Source of the DNA: Neptunomonas marina
Lineage (GTDB): Bacteria > Pseudomonadota > Gammaproteobacteria > Pseudomonadales > Balneatricaceae
DNA length: 64,000 bases
Assembly (NCBI RefSeq): GCF_004005935.1
Contig: NZ_SACQ01000004.1
Span: 1 to 64,000 of the forward strand
Reading direction: 5' to 3'
Below the pieces are notes generated by a model. That model made no database searches. It was given only the letters and a program-made list of their open reading frames with translations, and was not told where the DNA came from. The position numbers were made by a program, and so were the translations under genes. Shown piece after piece: positions 34,390 to 43,647 of the stretch; the first letter of the stretch is position 1; each line of letters starts with the position of its first letter.

Positions 34390-35574
34390 TTGGACGTTCA
34401 ACTTTCAGACCGTGTTAACCGTATCAAACCATCGCCAACGCTTGCTGTAACAAACCGTGCAGCAGAACTTCGTGCGGCTGGTAACGATATTATTGGCCTC
34501 GGCGCTGGCGAACCCGATTTCGACACGCCGGAACACATCAAGGACGCTGCCGTAAACGCCATTGATAATGGCATGACCAAATACACCGCAGTCGATGGCA
34601 CCCCCGGTCTGAAAAAAGCGATTATTAACAAGTTCCAAACTGAAAATAATCTCTCATACGAAGCGAACCAAATTTTGGTTTCTAGCGGCGGCAAGCAGAG
34701 CTTTTTCAATCTTGCGCTGGCGCTACTCAATGAAGGCGACGAGGTCATCATCCCTGCGCCATTTTGGGTGTCTTACCCCGATATGGTACTCGTAGCCGAT
34801 GGCAAGCCAGTCATTATTACCACCACCCAAGCTAGCCGCTTCAAGATCACACCTGAACAACTTGAAGAAGCGATCACACACCGTACGCGCTTAGTTGTGC
34901 TTAATAGCCCATCTAACCCAACGGGTGTGGCTTACACGCATGAAGAGCTAGCAGCGTTAGGTGAAGTACTGCAGCGCTTCCCAAATGTTTTGGTGGCCAG
35001 CGATGATATGTATGAGCATATCCGCTTTACTGACCAGCCGTTTTGTAACATTCTTAATGCGTGCCCAGAGCTCTACGACCGCACGATCGTGTTGAATGGT
35101 GTTTCTAAAGCCTACTCAATGACAGGCTGGCGTATCGGCTACGCGGCCGGGCCTGCAAAGCTGATTGGTGCGATGAAAAAAGTGCAATCTCAGAGCACAT
35201 CCAACCCATCATCTATCTCGCAAGCAGCGGCACAAGCTGCGCTTGAGGGCGGTTTAGAGTGCGTGGAGAAGATGGTGGTCTCGTTCAAAGAGCGCCACGA
35301 GTTTGTCGTCAACGCACTGAATGATATTGAAGGTGTGGAGTGCATCCCCGCCGACGGTACTTTCTACGCTTTCCCAAGCTTCGCAGCGGTGATCGAGAAC
35401 GATTCGCGCTTCAATGACGATATTGAACTGGCCGAGTTTCTACTCAACGAAGCAGGTGTCGCCCTTGTACCGGGTTCAGCTTTTGGTGCACCGGGCAACA
35501 TGCGTCTTTCCTTTGCCACGGGCCTAAGCACCCTCGAAGATGCGATCAGCCGCATCAAGAGCGCCCTCGCGTAA
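34390..35574 (+). CDS. Aspartate aminotransferase, class I (PLP)
   Basis: 394 residues beginning at TTG 34390 (read as MDVQLSDRVNRIKPSPTLAV), which is where homologues start. GAGGA lies seven bases upstream, while the ATG at 34264 would add 42 residues lying over a promoter-like TATAAT (34287-34292). PLP signatures are NSPSNPTG, the Schiff-base Lys in VSKAYSMTGWRIGY, and the Arg of NMRLSFA near the C-terminus. It is the AspC/AatA Ib-type enzyme interconverting aspartate/2-oxoglutarate with oxaloacetate/glutamate. A clean terminator follows. Confidence 0.92.
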   Translation: MDVQLSDRVNRIKPSPTLAVTNRAAELRAAGNDIIGLGAGEPDFDTPEHIKDAAVNAIDNGMTKYTAVDGTPGLKKAIINKFQTENNLSYEANQILVSSGGKQSFFNLALALLNEGDEVIIPAPFWVSYPDMVLVADGKPVIITTTQASRFKITPEQLEEAITHRTRLVVLNSPSNPTGVAYTHEELAALGEVLQRFPNVLVASDDMYEHIRFTDQPFCNILNACPELYDRTIVLNGVSKAYSMTGWRIGYAAGPAKLIGAMKKVQSQSTSNPSSISQAAAQAALEGGLECVEKMVVSFKERHEFVVNALNDIEGVECIPADGTFYAFPSFAAVIENDSRFNDDIELAEFLLNEAGVALVPGSAFGAPGNMRLSFATGLSTLEDAISRIKSALA

Positions 35575-35592
35575 CGCTACCTCGCCAAACAA

Positions 35593-35615
35593 GCCGAGCA
35601 CATGCTCGGCTTTTT
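35593..35615 (+). terminator. Terminator of the aminotransferase gene
   Basis: GCCGAGC-ACAT-GCTCGGC followed by TTTTT, 19 bases past the stop codon. Confidence 0.92.
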
Positions 35616-35741
35616 ATTGCTGTTTCTGCTCCGAACACCGCTGCTCTACGTAGGTTAATAACTGAACTAGGGCAACCTCTCGTTCAACTCTATTCGTGAT
35701 GACACTTCTCCATCACGTAACAAATCTTTACGTAATAGCTA

Positions 35742-35803
35742 TTGCTCAAAAAAGGCACACATTACTATAATGCTCTTTTTTAGCACGACCGGTCTAGTTA
35801 AAA
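35742..35803 (+). promoter_or_regulatory. Promoter and operator of the RND efflux operon
   Basis: TTGCTC (35742-35747) and TATAAT (35766-35771) with an 18-base spacer form a good promoter. Directly downstream is a palindrome centred on GACCGGTC (35787-35794), flanked by TTTTA and TAAAA. A TetR repressor bound there would cover the transcription start, so self-repression by the first gene is likely. Confidence 0.7.
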
Positions 35804-36432
35804 TGGTACAAGGCAGAAAAGCTGCACATAGCCGCGAGGATATCCTCGCAAAAGGCTTCGACTTATTTAGCCGTCAGGGTTATCACGCCACAGGCTTAGC
35901 CACCATTCTCAAAGAGTGTCAGGTATCGAAAGGCTCGTTCTACAACTTCTTCGGCAGTAAAGAGCAGTTTGCTATCGAAATCCTCGACCACTACCACCAA
36001 GCCGAGTGGGAGAAATGGGAGCAAGAGTTTAATCGCATAGAGGGTCGTATCTTTGCCAAGATGCGCATCATCTTGGAGCAAAAAGTCCAGATGCGTGAGC
36101 AAAATACTGACCACTACGGCTGCCTGCTCGCCAACCTCACAGGTGAACTGGGGGATTGCGATTCTAGCTTTAACGCAACCATTCGTACCTATATTCAACA
36201 GATACTCGATGCCATCACCGGCGACTTCGAAGAAGCACAGCGCGATGGCGATATTCGATCGGATATCGATGCCAGAACGCTGGCGTGCGCTTTTTGGGAT
36301 AGCTGGCAAGGTGCACTTCTGCGCGTGAAGGTTGAAAACACCGCAACCCCAATGCGTGAGACCATCGAGCTCTATTGGAATCATATTTTACCGCCCAAAC
36401 AACAGGAGACAGCGGATGAAAGCCCGTCATAA
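35803..36432 (+). CDS. TetR-family repressor of the RND operon
   Basis: 209 residues from ATG 35803 (MVQGRKAAHSREDIL). An earlier in-frame ATG at 35770 lies inside the -10 box and cannot be used from this promoter. The N-terminal helix-turn-helix is GLATILKECQVSKGSFYNFFGSKEQF; the C-terminal part has the TetR_C layout DHYGCLLANLTGEL...FWDSWQGALLRVKVE seen in NemR/AcrR-like regulators with a reactive or ligand-near Cys. It overlaps the periplasmic adaptor gene by 17 bases, so regulator and pump are one transcript. Confidence 0.9.
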   Translation: MVQGRKAAHSREDILAKGFDLFSRQGYHATGLATILKECQVSKGSFYNFFGSKEQFAIEILDHYHQAEWEKWEQEFNRIEGRIFAKMRIILEQKVQMREQNTDHYGCLLANLTGELGDCDSSFNATIRTYIQQILDAITGDFEEAQRDGDIRSDIDARTLACAFWDSWQGALLRVKVENTATPMRETIELYWNHILPPKQQETADESPS

Positions 36433-37474
36433 TCGTTTTATCAAAGCAGGGATCGCCGCTTTGATGATCAGTTCAAGTTCCATGATGGCGGCCGCTGAAG
36501 GCAAGCCCCAAGGACTGCCAGCTGAAGTCATCAAGGTTGCGCAAAGCACATTAACCAGCGAGCTACGCGCTGTCGGCAAGCTTGAAGCGTGGGAGAGTGC
36601 AGTCATTCGTCCAGAGCAAAATGGCGTGATCGAAAAGGTGCTCTTTGAGGAGAGCCAATCAGTTAAAGCGGGCGACACCCTCTTTGAACTGGAAGCGTCA
36701 ACCTATCGTGCAGCGGTGGCCGAAGCACGCGCACGCGTTAGCCTCAGCCAAAGCGAGTACAAACGCGCTGACCAACTCCTCAAAAAACGTGTTGGCTCTG
36801 CAACCGAACGTGATACCGCACTGGCTCAACTACGCGTGAATGAAGCGCAGTTGCAAGTTGCCCAAACACAGCTGGCCAAAATGCGCATCAAAGCCCCCTT
36901 TGACGGCGTCATCGCGCTGCGCAGCGTGTCCCCCGGTGATTATGTGACCGCAGGCCAAGATCTCGTTGAGTTAGCTGATATCAGCAAGATGAAGGTAGAG
37001 TTTAGTTTGCCGGAGATCGCGCTGAGCCAGATTAGCAGAGGCCAGCAGATCAATTTGCAAATACCTGCCTATCCCAATGAAACGTTTAGCGGCGAAATCT
37101 ATACGATCTCACCACTGATCGACCCACGTAGCCACAGCATTAAAGTGAAGGCACGCATTGAGAACAGCAGCGGTAAATTACGCCCCGGCCTATTCAGCAA
37201 GATCAAAGTACTGCTAGGAACCGATGATCAAGCACTTCTCGTACCTGAGGAGGCGATCATTCCCAACAACAACACTTTCTTGGTGATGAAGGTAGATGAG
37301 AACAACACTGTGGGCATGGTGCCGGTGCAGCTCGGTGTCCGTAAAGACGCCAAAGTGCAAGTGATCTCAGGGTTGAATACAGATGATGTCATCGTCACAG
37401 CAGGCCATATCAAATTGCGCCCGGGTATGCCGATCACCCCTATTTTTCCACAGCCGGCTAAACAGGAAGGCTAA
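36416..37474 (+). CDS. RND efflux periplasmic adaptor (MFP)
   Basis: 352 residues from ATG 36416 (AGGAG seven bases before). The signal peptide ends MMAAA. A lipoyl-like half (VIRPEQNGVIEKVLFEESQSVKAGDTLFELE), a coiled-coil hairpin (AVAEARARVSLSQSEYKRADQLLKKRVG...) and the second lipoyl half (MRIKAPFDGVIALRSVSPGDYV) are followed by beta-barrel and membrane-proximal domains. It links the inner-membrane pump and the TolC-type channel. Confidence 0.94.
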   Translation: MKARHNRFIKAGIAALMISSSSMMAAAEGKPQGLPAEVIKVAQSTLTSELRAVGKLEAWESAVIRPEQNGVIEKVLFEESQSVKAGDTLFELEASTYRAAVAEARARVSLSQSEYKRADQLLKKRVGSATERDTALAQLRVNEAQLQVAQTQLAKMRIKAPFDGVIALRSVSPGDYVTAGQDLVELADISKMKVEFSLPEIALSQISRGQQINLQIPAYPNETFSGEIYTISPLIDPRSHSIKVKARIENSSGKLRPGLFSKIKVLLGTDDQALLVPEEAIIPNNNTFLVMKVDENNTVGMVPVQLGVRKDAKVQVISGLNTDDVIVTAGHIKLRPGMPITPIFPQPAKQEG

Positions 37475-37479
37475 TCGCT

Positions 37480-40400
37480 ATGGTTTTGTCTGATATCAGT
37501 GTTAAGCGCCCTGTCCTTGCGACCGTCATGAGCCTTATGCTCTTGCTGGTCGGGATAATCGCTTATGACCGTCTCACGGTACGGGAATATCCAAAGATCG
37601 ACGTTCCCGTCATCACCGTAGAGACCAACTACCCAGGCGCCAGCGCCAGTATTATAGAAACCCAAGTTACGCAGATCATCGAGGACTCCCTTTCAGGTAT
37701 CGAAGGGATCGACTTTATGACCTCCATTAGTCGCTCGGAGAGCAGCCAGATCACGATCAACTTTAAGCTCGATCGCGACCCTGACTCCGCGGCCAGTGAC
37801 GTGCGTGACCGTGTGGGCCGAGTACGTGGTGCTCTGCCAGATGACATCGATGAACCTATCGTCGCCAAATCTGAAGCCGACGCGCAACCGATTATCTGGC
37901 TCGCCTTCTCTTCCGATCGCCACTCCCCCATGGAAGTCTCTGCGTTTGCGGACAAGCGCGTAAAAGATCCGCTGCAAACCGTATCTGGCGTTGCTAGCGT
38001 CTTTGTTGCCGGTGAGCGCCGCTACTCGATGCGCATCTGGCTTGATCCAGACCGTCTAACCTCCTACGAGATCACGCCCAGCGATGTGGAAGCCGCACTG
38101 CGCGCGCAGAACTTGGAGGTACCCGCTGGCCGTATCGAAAGCACCCAGCGTGAGTTTAGCGTGCTGACCAACAGCGACCTTAACGATGTTGCTGAGTTCG
38201 AAAACGTGATTGTTCGCAACGATGCTAACTATCCTATTCGTATCCGCGATATTGCACGCGTGGAGATAGCTCCTGAATCCGAGCGTGTCATCGGCCGCTT
38301 CAACGGCGAAACTGCGGTGGCTTTGGGTGTTGTTAAACAATCAACAGCCAACCCTCTTGATGTCTCTAATGGCGTCAAAGAGGAGATGAAGCGCATTGAG
38401 AGCATTCTTCCAGAGGGGATGCGTGTTGCCATTGCCTACGACTCATCGATTTTTATCCAAGCATCTATCGACTCGGTATTTAAAACACTGATCGAAGCCG
38501 GGATTCTGGTGGTCGTGGTGATCTTTTTCTTCCTACGTAACCTGCGTGCAACACTGATTCCGGTGGTGACGATTCCGTTATCCTTGGTCGGTGCCTTTGC
38601 AATCATGTACGTGTTGGATTACTCCGTTAACACGCTAACACTGTTAGCGATGGTGCTCGCTATCGGATTGGTGGTCGACGACGCCATCGTTATGCTAGAG
38701 AACATCTATCGCCATGTTGAAGAGGGATTATCTCCGGTAAAAGCCGCCTTTATCGGCAGCCGCGAAGTGGGCTTTGCGATTATCGCAACAACATTAACTT
38801 TGGTTGCGGTGTATGTCCCCGTGGCACTGACACCCGGGCGCACCGGCAAGCTCTTCACCGAATTTGCTATTACACTGGCAGGCGCGGTGCTGATTTCAGG
38901 TTTTGTCGCTCTCACCTTATCGCCGATGATGAGCTCTAAGATGCTCAAGCATGAGAAGAAGCATTCCGCGATCTTCAACATGATTGAGGCGCTCCTCAAC
39001 GCCATCACCAACGGCTACCGCTTCCTACTTGAGAAGGTACTGCGTAGCGCCCTGCTGGCGATTCTGATTATGGGCGCAAGCTCCTATGGTGTCTGGTTCT
39101 ACTACCAGCAGCTGCCACAAGAGCTGGCGCCAACAGAAGATCGCGGCACGATTATGTCGTTCTCTATCAACCCAGACGGTTCGTCTGTTGACTATGTTGA
39201 CCGCTACTCGAAAGCCGTTGAGGGCGTCGTATCGCAACTGGAGGAGAAAGACCGCTTCTTCACCGTGGTGGGCTTCCCTTCTGAGACAAACTCACTCACC
39301 TTTATTGGCCTAAAAGACTGGGCCGAACGTGAGCGCAGACAGCAAGAAATTACCGCCGGTTTAACACCACAGTTGTTTGGTGGAGTCACGGGAAATATGA
39401 CGTTTGCAATGGATCTTCCATCGCTCGGCCAGAGTATTATCTCTCGCCCGGTGGAGTTCATTATCAAGTCAAATGGCACCTATGATGATCTTAAGGCCAT
39501 TCAAGACAAGGTGATGGCTAAGGTTTACCAAAACCCGATGTTTGTTCAACCTGATACGGATTTAAAGCTCAACAAGCCGGAGCTACAGATCGATATTGAC
39601 CGTAACAAAGCGTCCGAGGTGGGGGTACCTGTTGAGCGTATTGGCCGTACACTGGAAAGCTATATCGCAGGTCGTGATGTCACTCGCTTTAAAAAGGAGG
39701 GGGATCAGTACGATGTGATCGTGCAGGTTGATGCGCAAGAGCGGAACAACCCAAGCGATCTATCAAGCCTCTATGTGCGCAGTGATTCGGGCGACATGAT
39801 CCAGCTGTCTAACCTGACCACTGTACGTGAAACCGTAGCACCGCGTGAGCTGAACCACTTTGATAAGGTGAAGGCAGTGAAGATCCAAGCGATGATTGCA
39901 CCGGGCTATAGCTTGGGTGAAGCGCTGGATTTCTTAGATCAGACCCTAACCGAAGTAGCGCCAGAAGCCACTGCAGACTACGGTGGCCAGTCACGTGAGT
40001 TTAAAGATTCAACATCGAGCCTGCAGCTCACCTTCACGATGGCACTGATCTTTATCTTCCTTGTTTTGGCAGCTCAGTTCGAGAGCTTCAAAGCACCGTT
40101 TATTATCTTGCTCTCGGTACCACCGGCGGTTTTGGGCGCGCTCTTTGCACTGCAAAGTACAGGCGGCAGTATCAGTATCTACAGCCAAATTGGTATCATC
40201 ACGCTCATCGGCTTGATTGCAAAACATGGTATTCTGATTGTGGAGTTTGCGAACCAGCTACAGGAGCAAGGACGTTCACACTTCGAGGCGATTACCGAAG
40301 CTGCAACACTGCGTTTACGCCCTATTCTGATGACCACAGGTGCAACGGTACTTGGCGCGCTGCCACTTGCGCTAGCAGCAGGGGCCGGTGCTGAATCACG

Positions 40401-40542
40401 CCAGCAGATCGGCTGGGTTATCGTCGGCGGTATGCTGTTTGGTACGCTGATTACACTGTTTGTCATCCCAACGGTGTATAGTTTCTTGGGTAAACGCCGC
40501 CCCAACACGATCGAACAAGAATACGCGGAAACACTTAAGTAA
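37480..40542 (+). CDS. RND efflux pump, inner-membrane transporter
   Basis: 1020 residues with the two-fold RND layout: a helix at about 10-28, a large periplasmic loop, a six-helix block around 335-560, a second loop, and the final helices. The proton-relay Asp pair is visible in GLVVDDAIVMLENI (about 405-418). Family patterns at the N-terminus (VPVITVETNYPGASASIIETQ) indicate an HAE1-type multidrug pump rather than a heavy-metal CzcA type. Substrates cannot be told from sequence alone. It is five bases after the adaptor gene. Confidence 0.95.
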   Translation: MVLSDISVKRPVLATVMSLMLLLVGIIAYDRLTVREYPKIDVPVITVETNYPGASASIIETQVTQIIEDSLSGIEGIDFMTSISRSESSQITINFKLDRDPDSAASDVRDRVGRVRGALPDDIDEPIVAKSEADAQPIIWLAFSSDRHSPMEVSAFADKRVKDPLQTVSGVASVFVAGERRYSMRIWLDPDRLTSYEITPSDVEAALRAQNLEVPAGRIESTQREFSVLTNSDLNDVAEFENVIVRNDANYPIRIRDIARVEIAPESERVIGRFNGETAVALGVVKQSTANPLDVSNGVKEEMKRIESILPEGMRVAIAYDSSIFIQASIDSVFKTLIEAGILVVVVIFFFLRNLRATLIPVVTIPLSLVGAFAIMYVLDYSVNTLTLLAMVLAIGLVVDDAIVMLENIYRHVEEGLSPVKAAFIGSREVGFAIIATTLTLVAVYVPVALTPGRTGKLFTEFAITLAGAVLISGFVALTLSPMMSSKMLKHEKKHSAIFNMIEALLNAITNGYRFLLEKVLRSALLAILIMGASSYGVWFYYQQLPQELAPTEDRGTIMSFSINPDGSSVDYVDRYSKAVEGVVSQLEEKDRFFTVVGFPSETNSLTFIGLKDWAERERRQQEITAGLTPQLFGGVTGNMTFAMDLPSLGQSIISRPVEFIIKSNGTYDDLKAIQDKVMAKVYQNPMFVQPDTDLKLNKPELQIDIDRNKASEVGVPVERIGRTLESYIAGRDVTRFKKEGDQYDVIVQVDAQERNNPSDLSSLYVRSDSGDMIQLSNLTTVRETVAPRELNHFDKVKAVKIQAMIAPGYSLGEALDFLDQTLTEVAPEATADYGGQSREFKDSTSSLQLTFTMALIFIFLVLAAQFESFKAPFIILLSVPPAVLGALFALQSTGGSISIYSQIGIITLIGLIAKHGILIVEFANQLQEQGRSHFEAITEAATLRLRPILMTTGATVLGALPLALAAGAGAESRQQIGWVIVGGMLFGTLITLFVIPTVYSFLGKRRPNTIEQEYAETLK

Positions 40543-40553
40543 GGACTAGATTG

Positions 40554-41849
40554 ATGAAATTGATCTCACACGCAATACGTGTTGCGCTGGTTGCAGGGCT
40601 ATGCAGCTCTGCCGCTGTTCAAGCGGGCTCTCTTGAAGAGATCTACCGCAAGGCGCTCAATAATGATCCGCAATTAAAAGCGGCCCAAGCAAACTACCGC
40701 GCTGACAAGGAAGCTCTGCCGCAAGCGAAAGCTGGCCTGCTACCAAGCGTCAACGCTCAAGCACAAACCGGCCATGTCGACTCAGACACCGCCAGTGGTG
40801 ATTCCTCTTACAATACAAATGGTTACACGGTCAGTTTAGTTCAGCCGGTTTTCTCGGCAGCTAAGTGGCAAACTTATCAACAGGGCAAGGTGCTGGACGA
40901 GCAGGCTCAGCTACGCCTTGATCAAGCCCAGCAAGCGTTGATTTTGCGCACCATCGAGAGTTATCTAAATGTACTTCGCGCACAAAGCAACTTGGATACC
41001 GCCCAAGCGCAAGTGCGTGCAATCAAACGCCGCCTTGACCAGGTTAACGCGCAGTTTGACGTGGGTTTAATCGCCATCACAGATGTCCATGAAGCGCAGG
41101 CATCATATGATAATGCACGCGTTTCACAGATCGAAGCAGAGGGTGCTTTAGACAACAGCTATGAAGCACTGGAACGCCTCATTGGTGAGCCGGTTGATAA
41201 CCTTGATCAGCTAGCAGCGGACTATCCGATACAAGCACTGAGCCCAGCAGAGCCGCAACCATGGCTCAAGAAAGCGCTACAGGATAACCTCTCATTGCGT
41301 GTTGCCGCATCAAACGTGGAGGTTGCGCGCCGCAGCGCGAAGATCGCTAAAGCGGGGCACCTACCGACGGTTGATCTCAATGCATCTCACGGCGAAACCA
41401 ACGCACTTAACGATGTTAAAACGAGCCAGATTGGTTTAACGCTTAGCGTACCTCTCTACCAAGGAGGAGCGATTAGCTCACGCTCCCGGCAGAACTACGC
41501 GCTGCTAGATGCCAGCATGCAAACTCAAGAGGATACGCTGCGTGCAGTGCGTCAAACAACACGCAGCCTGCTACGCGACCTTAAAACAAATGTTTTGAGC
41601 GTAGCTGCGCGCCAACAAAGTATCGTCTCCAGCGAAGCCGCTTTAAAAGCGACCAGTGAAGGCTTTAACGTTGGCACACGTAACGTGGTTGACGTGCTAC
41701 AAGCCGAGCAAGCGCTTTATGCGGCACAACGTGATTACGCCAGCGCGCGCTTTGATTACGTGCTTAACTTGTTTACCTTCAAGCAGCAGATTGGCACCTT
41801 GAATCCAGACGACATCTACGCACTGGATGAGTGGCTTATCGCCAACTAG
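40554..41849 (+). CDS. TolC-family outer-membrane efflux channel
   Basis: 431 residues with a signal peptide (cleavage near VQAG). The duplicated TolC helical/strand units contain LEEIYRKALNNDPQLKAAQANYRA and the second-half YQGGAISSRSRQNYALLDAS. AAGGA precedes the ATG at 40554; a TTG one codon earlier is in frame. It completes the tripartite pump encoded by the operon. Confidence 0.93.
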   Translation: MKLISHAIRVALVAGLCSSAAVQAGSLEEIYRKALNNDPQLKAAQANYRADKEALPQAKAGLLPSVNAQAQTGHVDSDTASGDSSYNTNGYTVSLVQPVFSAAKWQTYQQGKVLDEQAQLRLDQAQQALILRTIESYLNVLRAQSNLDTAQAQVRAIKRRLDQVNAQFDVGLIAITDVHEAQASYDNARVSQIEAEGALDNSYEALERLIGEPVDNLDQLAADYPIQALSPAEPQPWLKKALQDNLSLRVAASNVEVARRSAKIAKAGHLPTVDLNASHGETNALNDVKTSQIGLTLSVPLYQGGAISSRSRQNYALLDASMQTQEDTLRAVRQTTRSLLRDLKTNVLSVAARQQSIVSSEAALKATSEGFNVGTRNVVDVLQAEQALYAAQRDYASARFDYVLNLFTFKQQIGTLNPDDIYALDEWLIAN

Positions 41850-41868
41850 CGCGCATTAACTTGTACGA

Positions 41869-41897
41869 AAAGCCCGCCATTGAGCGGGCTTTTTTTG
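41869..41897 (+). terminator. Terminator of the RND operon
   Basis: AGCCCGC-CATTGA-GCGGGCT followed by TTTTTT. Confidence 0.92.
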
Positions 41898-41989
41898 TGC
41901 TCAGACAAGACCGACTTAATCCCTCGTTGACCACCCTGCGTACAGATAAGAGAATACTAATATTGAGACTTATCGTTGGAGAATAACCT

Positions 41990-42691
41990 GTGATCACACT
42001 CGAGCAGCGTCAGCGTCAAATAGAGGAACACCACGGCGGAAACGGTGAAAAAGCAGCACAGCGTACACTTGATAACTTCGCTCGGCACCACAACGAAGAC
42101 TTTTGGACTTTCTGGCAGCAAGCGGTATTACAGCGCTTACCCGCCTCTCCCAAGCGACTACTTGATCTTGGCTGCGGAACTGCGCAGTTTCTTCAAGCGA
42201 TCTCGCAGCAGTTACCCCGCGTAAAGTTGACCGGTATTGAGTGCGCGCCCTACATGTTGGCTAAACAAGTTTCGTTGCCGACCGATAGCACCCTACTCGT
42301 AGACGATTTGAACGCCCCCGAACGCGAATGTATCGAACCGAGCTCCCAGCATATCATCATGGCAAATATGCTACTGCACGAACTAGAACAACCGATCTCA
42401 GCGCTACTCGCCTGCCATCACTGGCTTGCTGATGATGGGTTACTGGTCGTTATCGATATGGTGCGCCAACCGCTCGCGTCCTACCTGCCCCATGCCCTTC
42501 GCGATACCGCCGTCGCAGCGCTATCAGATACCGAGCGAGCGTTTCACTTTCGCCAGTTTCAAGAGCACAACCGTTACACAGCGGACGATCTAGCTTGGCT
42601 GTTAACCGAGTGCGGCTTTGAGATCTGCCATCGCGATGCCATTCGTAGCGGCCGAGCAGCGCGCTTCGTGGTGAGAAAAGCACCCCACTAA
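41990..42691 (+). CDS. Class I SAM-dependent methyltransferase
   Basis: 233 residues from GTG 41990 (TTGGAG eight bases upstream). The AdoMet-binding motif I is LLDLGCGTAQFL (about 57-68). The following acidic position is GIECAP, and NMLLHELEQP is motif IV-like. The substrate is unknown; the layout resembles small-molecule methyltransferases of the Methyltransf_25 type. It is monocistronic, with a terminator shared with the convergent gene. Confidence 0.85.
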   Translation: MITLEQRQRQIEEHHGGNGEKAAQRTLDNFARHHNEDFWTFWQQAVLQRLPASPKRLLDLGCGTAQFLQAISQQLPRVKLTGIECAPYMLAKQVSLPTDSTLLVDDLNAPERECIEPSSQHIIMANMLLHELEQPISALLACHHWLADDGLLVVIDMVRQPLASYLPHALRDTAVAALSDTERAFHFRQFQEHNRYTADDLAWLLTECGFEICHRDAIRSGRAARFVVRKAPH

Positions 42692-42696
42692 ACTAA

Positions 42697-42727
42697 AAAA
42701 CCCAGCACTGTTACGATGCTGGGTTTT
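42697..42727. terminator. Bidirectional terminator
   Basis: AAAACCCAGCA, nine-base loop, TGCTGGGTTTT, between the convergent methyltransferase and the 42751-43548 gene. Confidence 0.88.
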
Positions 42728-42750
42728 CGTTTAATGAGATGCTTTTTGCC

Positions 42751-43548
42751 TTAGTGGATAACTGGGCTATCTTCATCGCCCTCTGGCATGATCATATGCC
42801 CAACCCCATCCCGAGCCAGCGCACCATGCTCTTCGGCAACCTCCAATAGCTGATCCAACAGAATATTAGTTAGGTGGCCGCTGATAATCATGCCGGCCGG
42901 CGGATCACCAGAAAACAGCTCCTCATCCACCAGACCATCTGGACGAAGCCCAAGCAATAATGGGTTTTCTTTCACAAGGGGTGCAATATCGTCCGGCGCA
43001 AAAACCGAGTAGGAGCTGGATACTTCAAGCGCTAACTGATAAGCATCGTGCGCTTCGGTTTCCAGCTTTTGTAAGAAGCTCTCTTCCGCCGCTCGAAAGC
43101 GTGCTGTCAGTAATCCCACACCGGGTTTGCTCAAATTGCTCGTTGCTTGCTGTGAGAGGCTGTAATCTGCCAGCATTGGATAGCTACGTGTGGGGTCGAG
43201 CTCTTTCTCATCGACCATCACGTTACCCTCCTCATCAAGCCGAAGCCAGTCATTCTCGACCGCCACTGCCAGCAAGTTCTCTAGCGCAACCATGACCAAA
43301 TTACTGGCGATGATCGCACCCACCGATGGGTTACCACGCTCTTTAGGGTCGGCTATCAGATCGCTCGCACGGGAAGCGAGCAACGAGGGCTCCTCCTCAA
43401 CAAGCTCGGCCATACGGTCGGTATCGAGGTAGAGCATTTCATGACAAAGGCGCTCAGCGGTCATAAAAGGAAGCGCGGCATCCTGCACCATCCGCTGTTT
43501 GTATTCGTCCCTTACACCTTCAAGGATACTTGAAAGAATTTGACTCAT
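42751..43548 (-). CDS. Conserved-looking cytoplasmic protein of unknown function
   Basis: 265 residues, strongly acidic, mostly helical, with no signal peptide or membrane segment. I do not recognise it. It seems to contain two related halves of the type 'ENPLLLGLRPDGLVDEELFSGDPPAGMIISGHLTNILLDQLL' and 'EEPSLLASRASDLIADPKERGNPSVGAIIASNLVMVALENLL': each has (E)ExPxLL, a Asp/Glu-rich turn, then G-x-I-I-(S/A)-x-x-L and a helix. This suggests an internal duplication. The start has a normal length and no alternative. It is in line with the 213-residue gene, dcd and mrp on the same strand. Confidence 0.65.
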   Translation of the reverse strand: MSQILSSILEGVRDEYKQRMVQDAALPFMTAERLCHEMLYLDTDRMAELVEEEPSLLASRASDLIADPKERGNPSVGAIIASNLVMVALENLLAVAVENDWLRLDEEGNVMVDEKELDPTRSYPMLADYSLSQQATSNLSKPGVGLLTARFRAAEESFLQKLETEAHDAYQLALEVSSSYSVFAPDDIAPLVKENPLLLGLRPDGLVDEELFSGDPPAGMIISGHLTNILLDQLLEVAEEHGALARDGVGHMIMPEGDEDSPVIH

Positions 43549-43647
43549 GGGTTTATCTCATCAATAGGGGCAAAAGCAACAGAATACCCAGTGAATAATC
43601 AGAAGGCGCTACGAACGTCGGCACCTTGCTACATAGTTTAGACCCAT

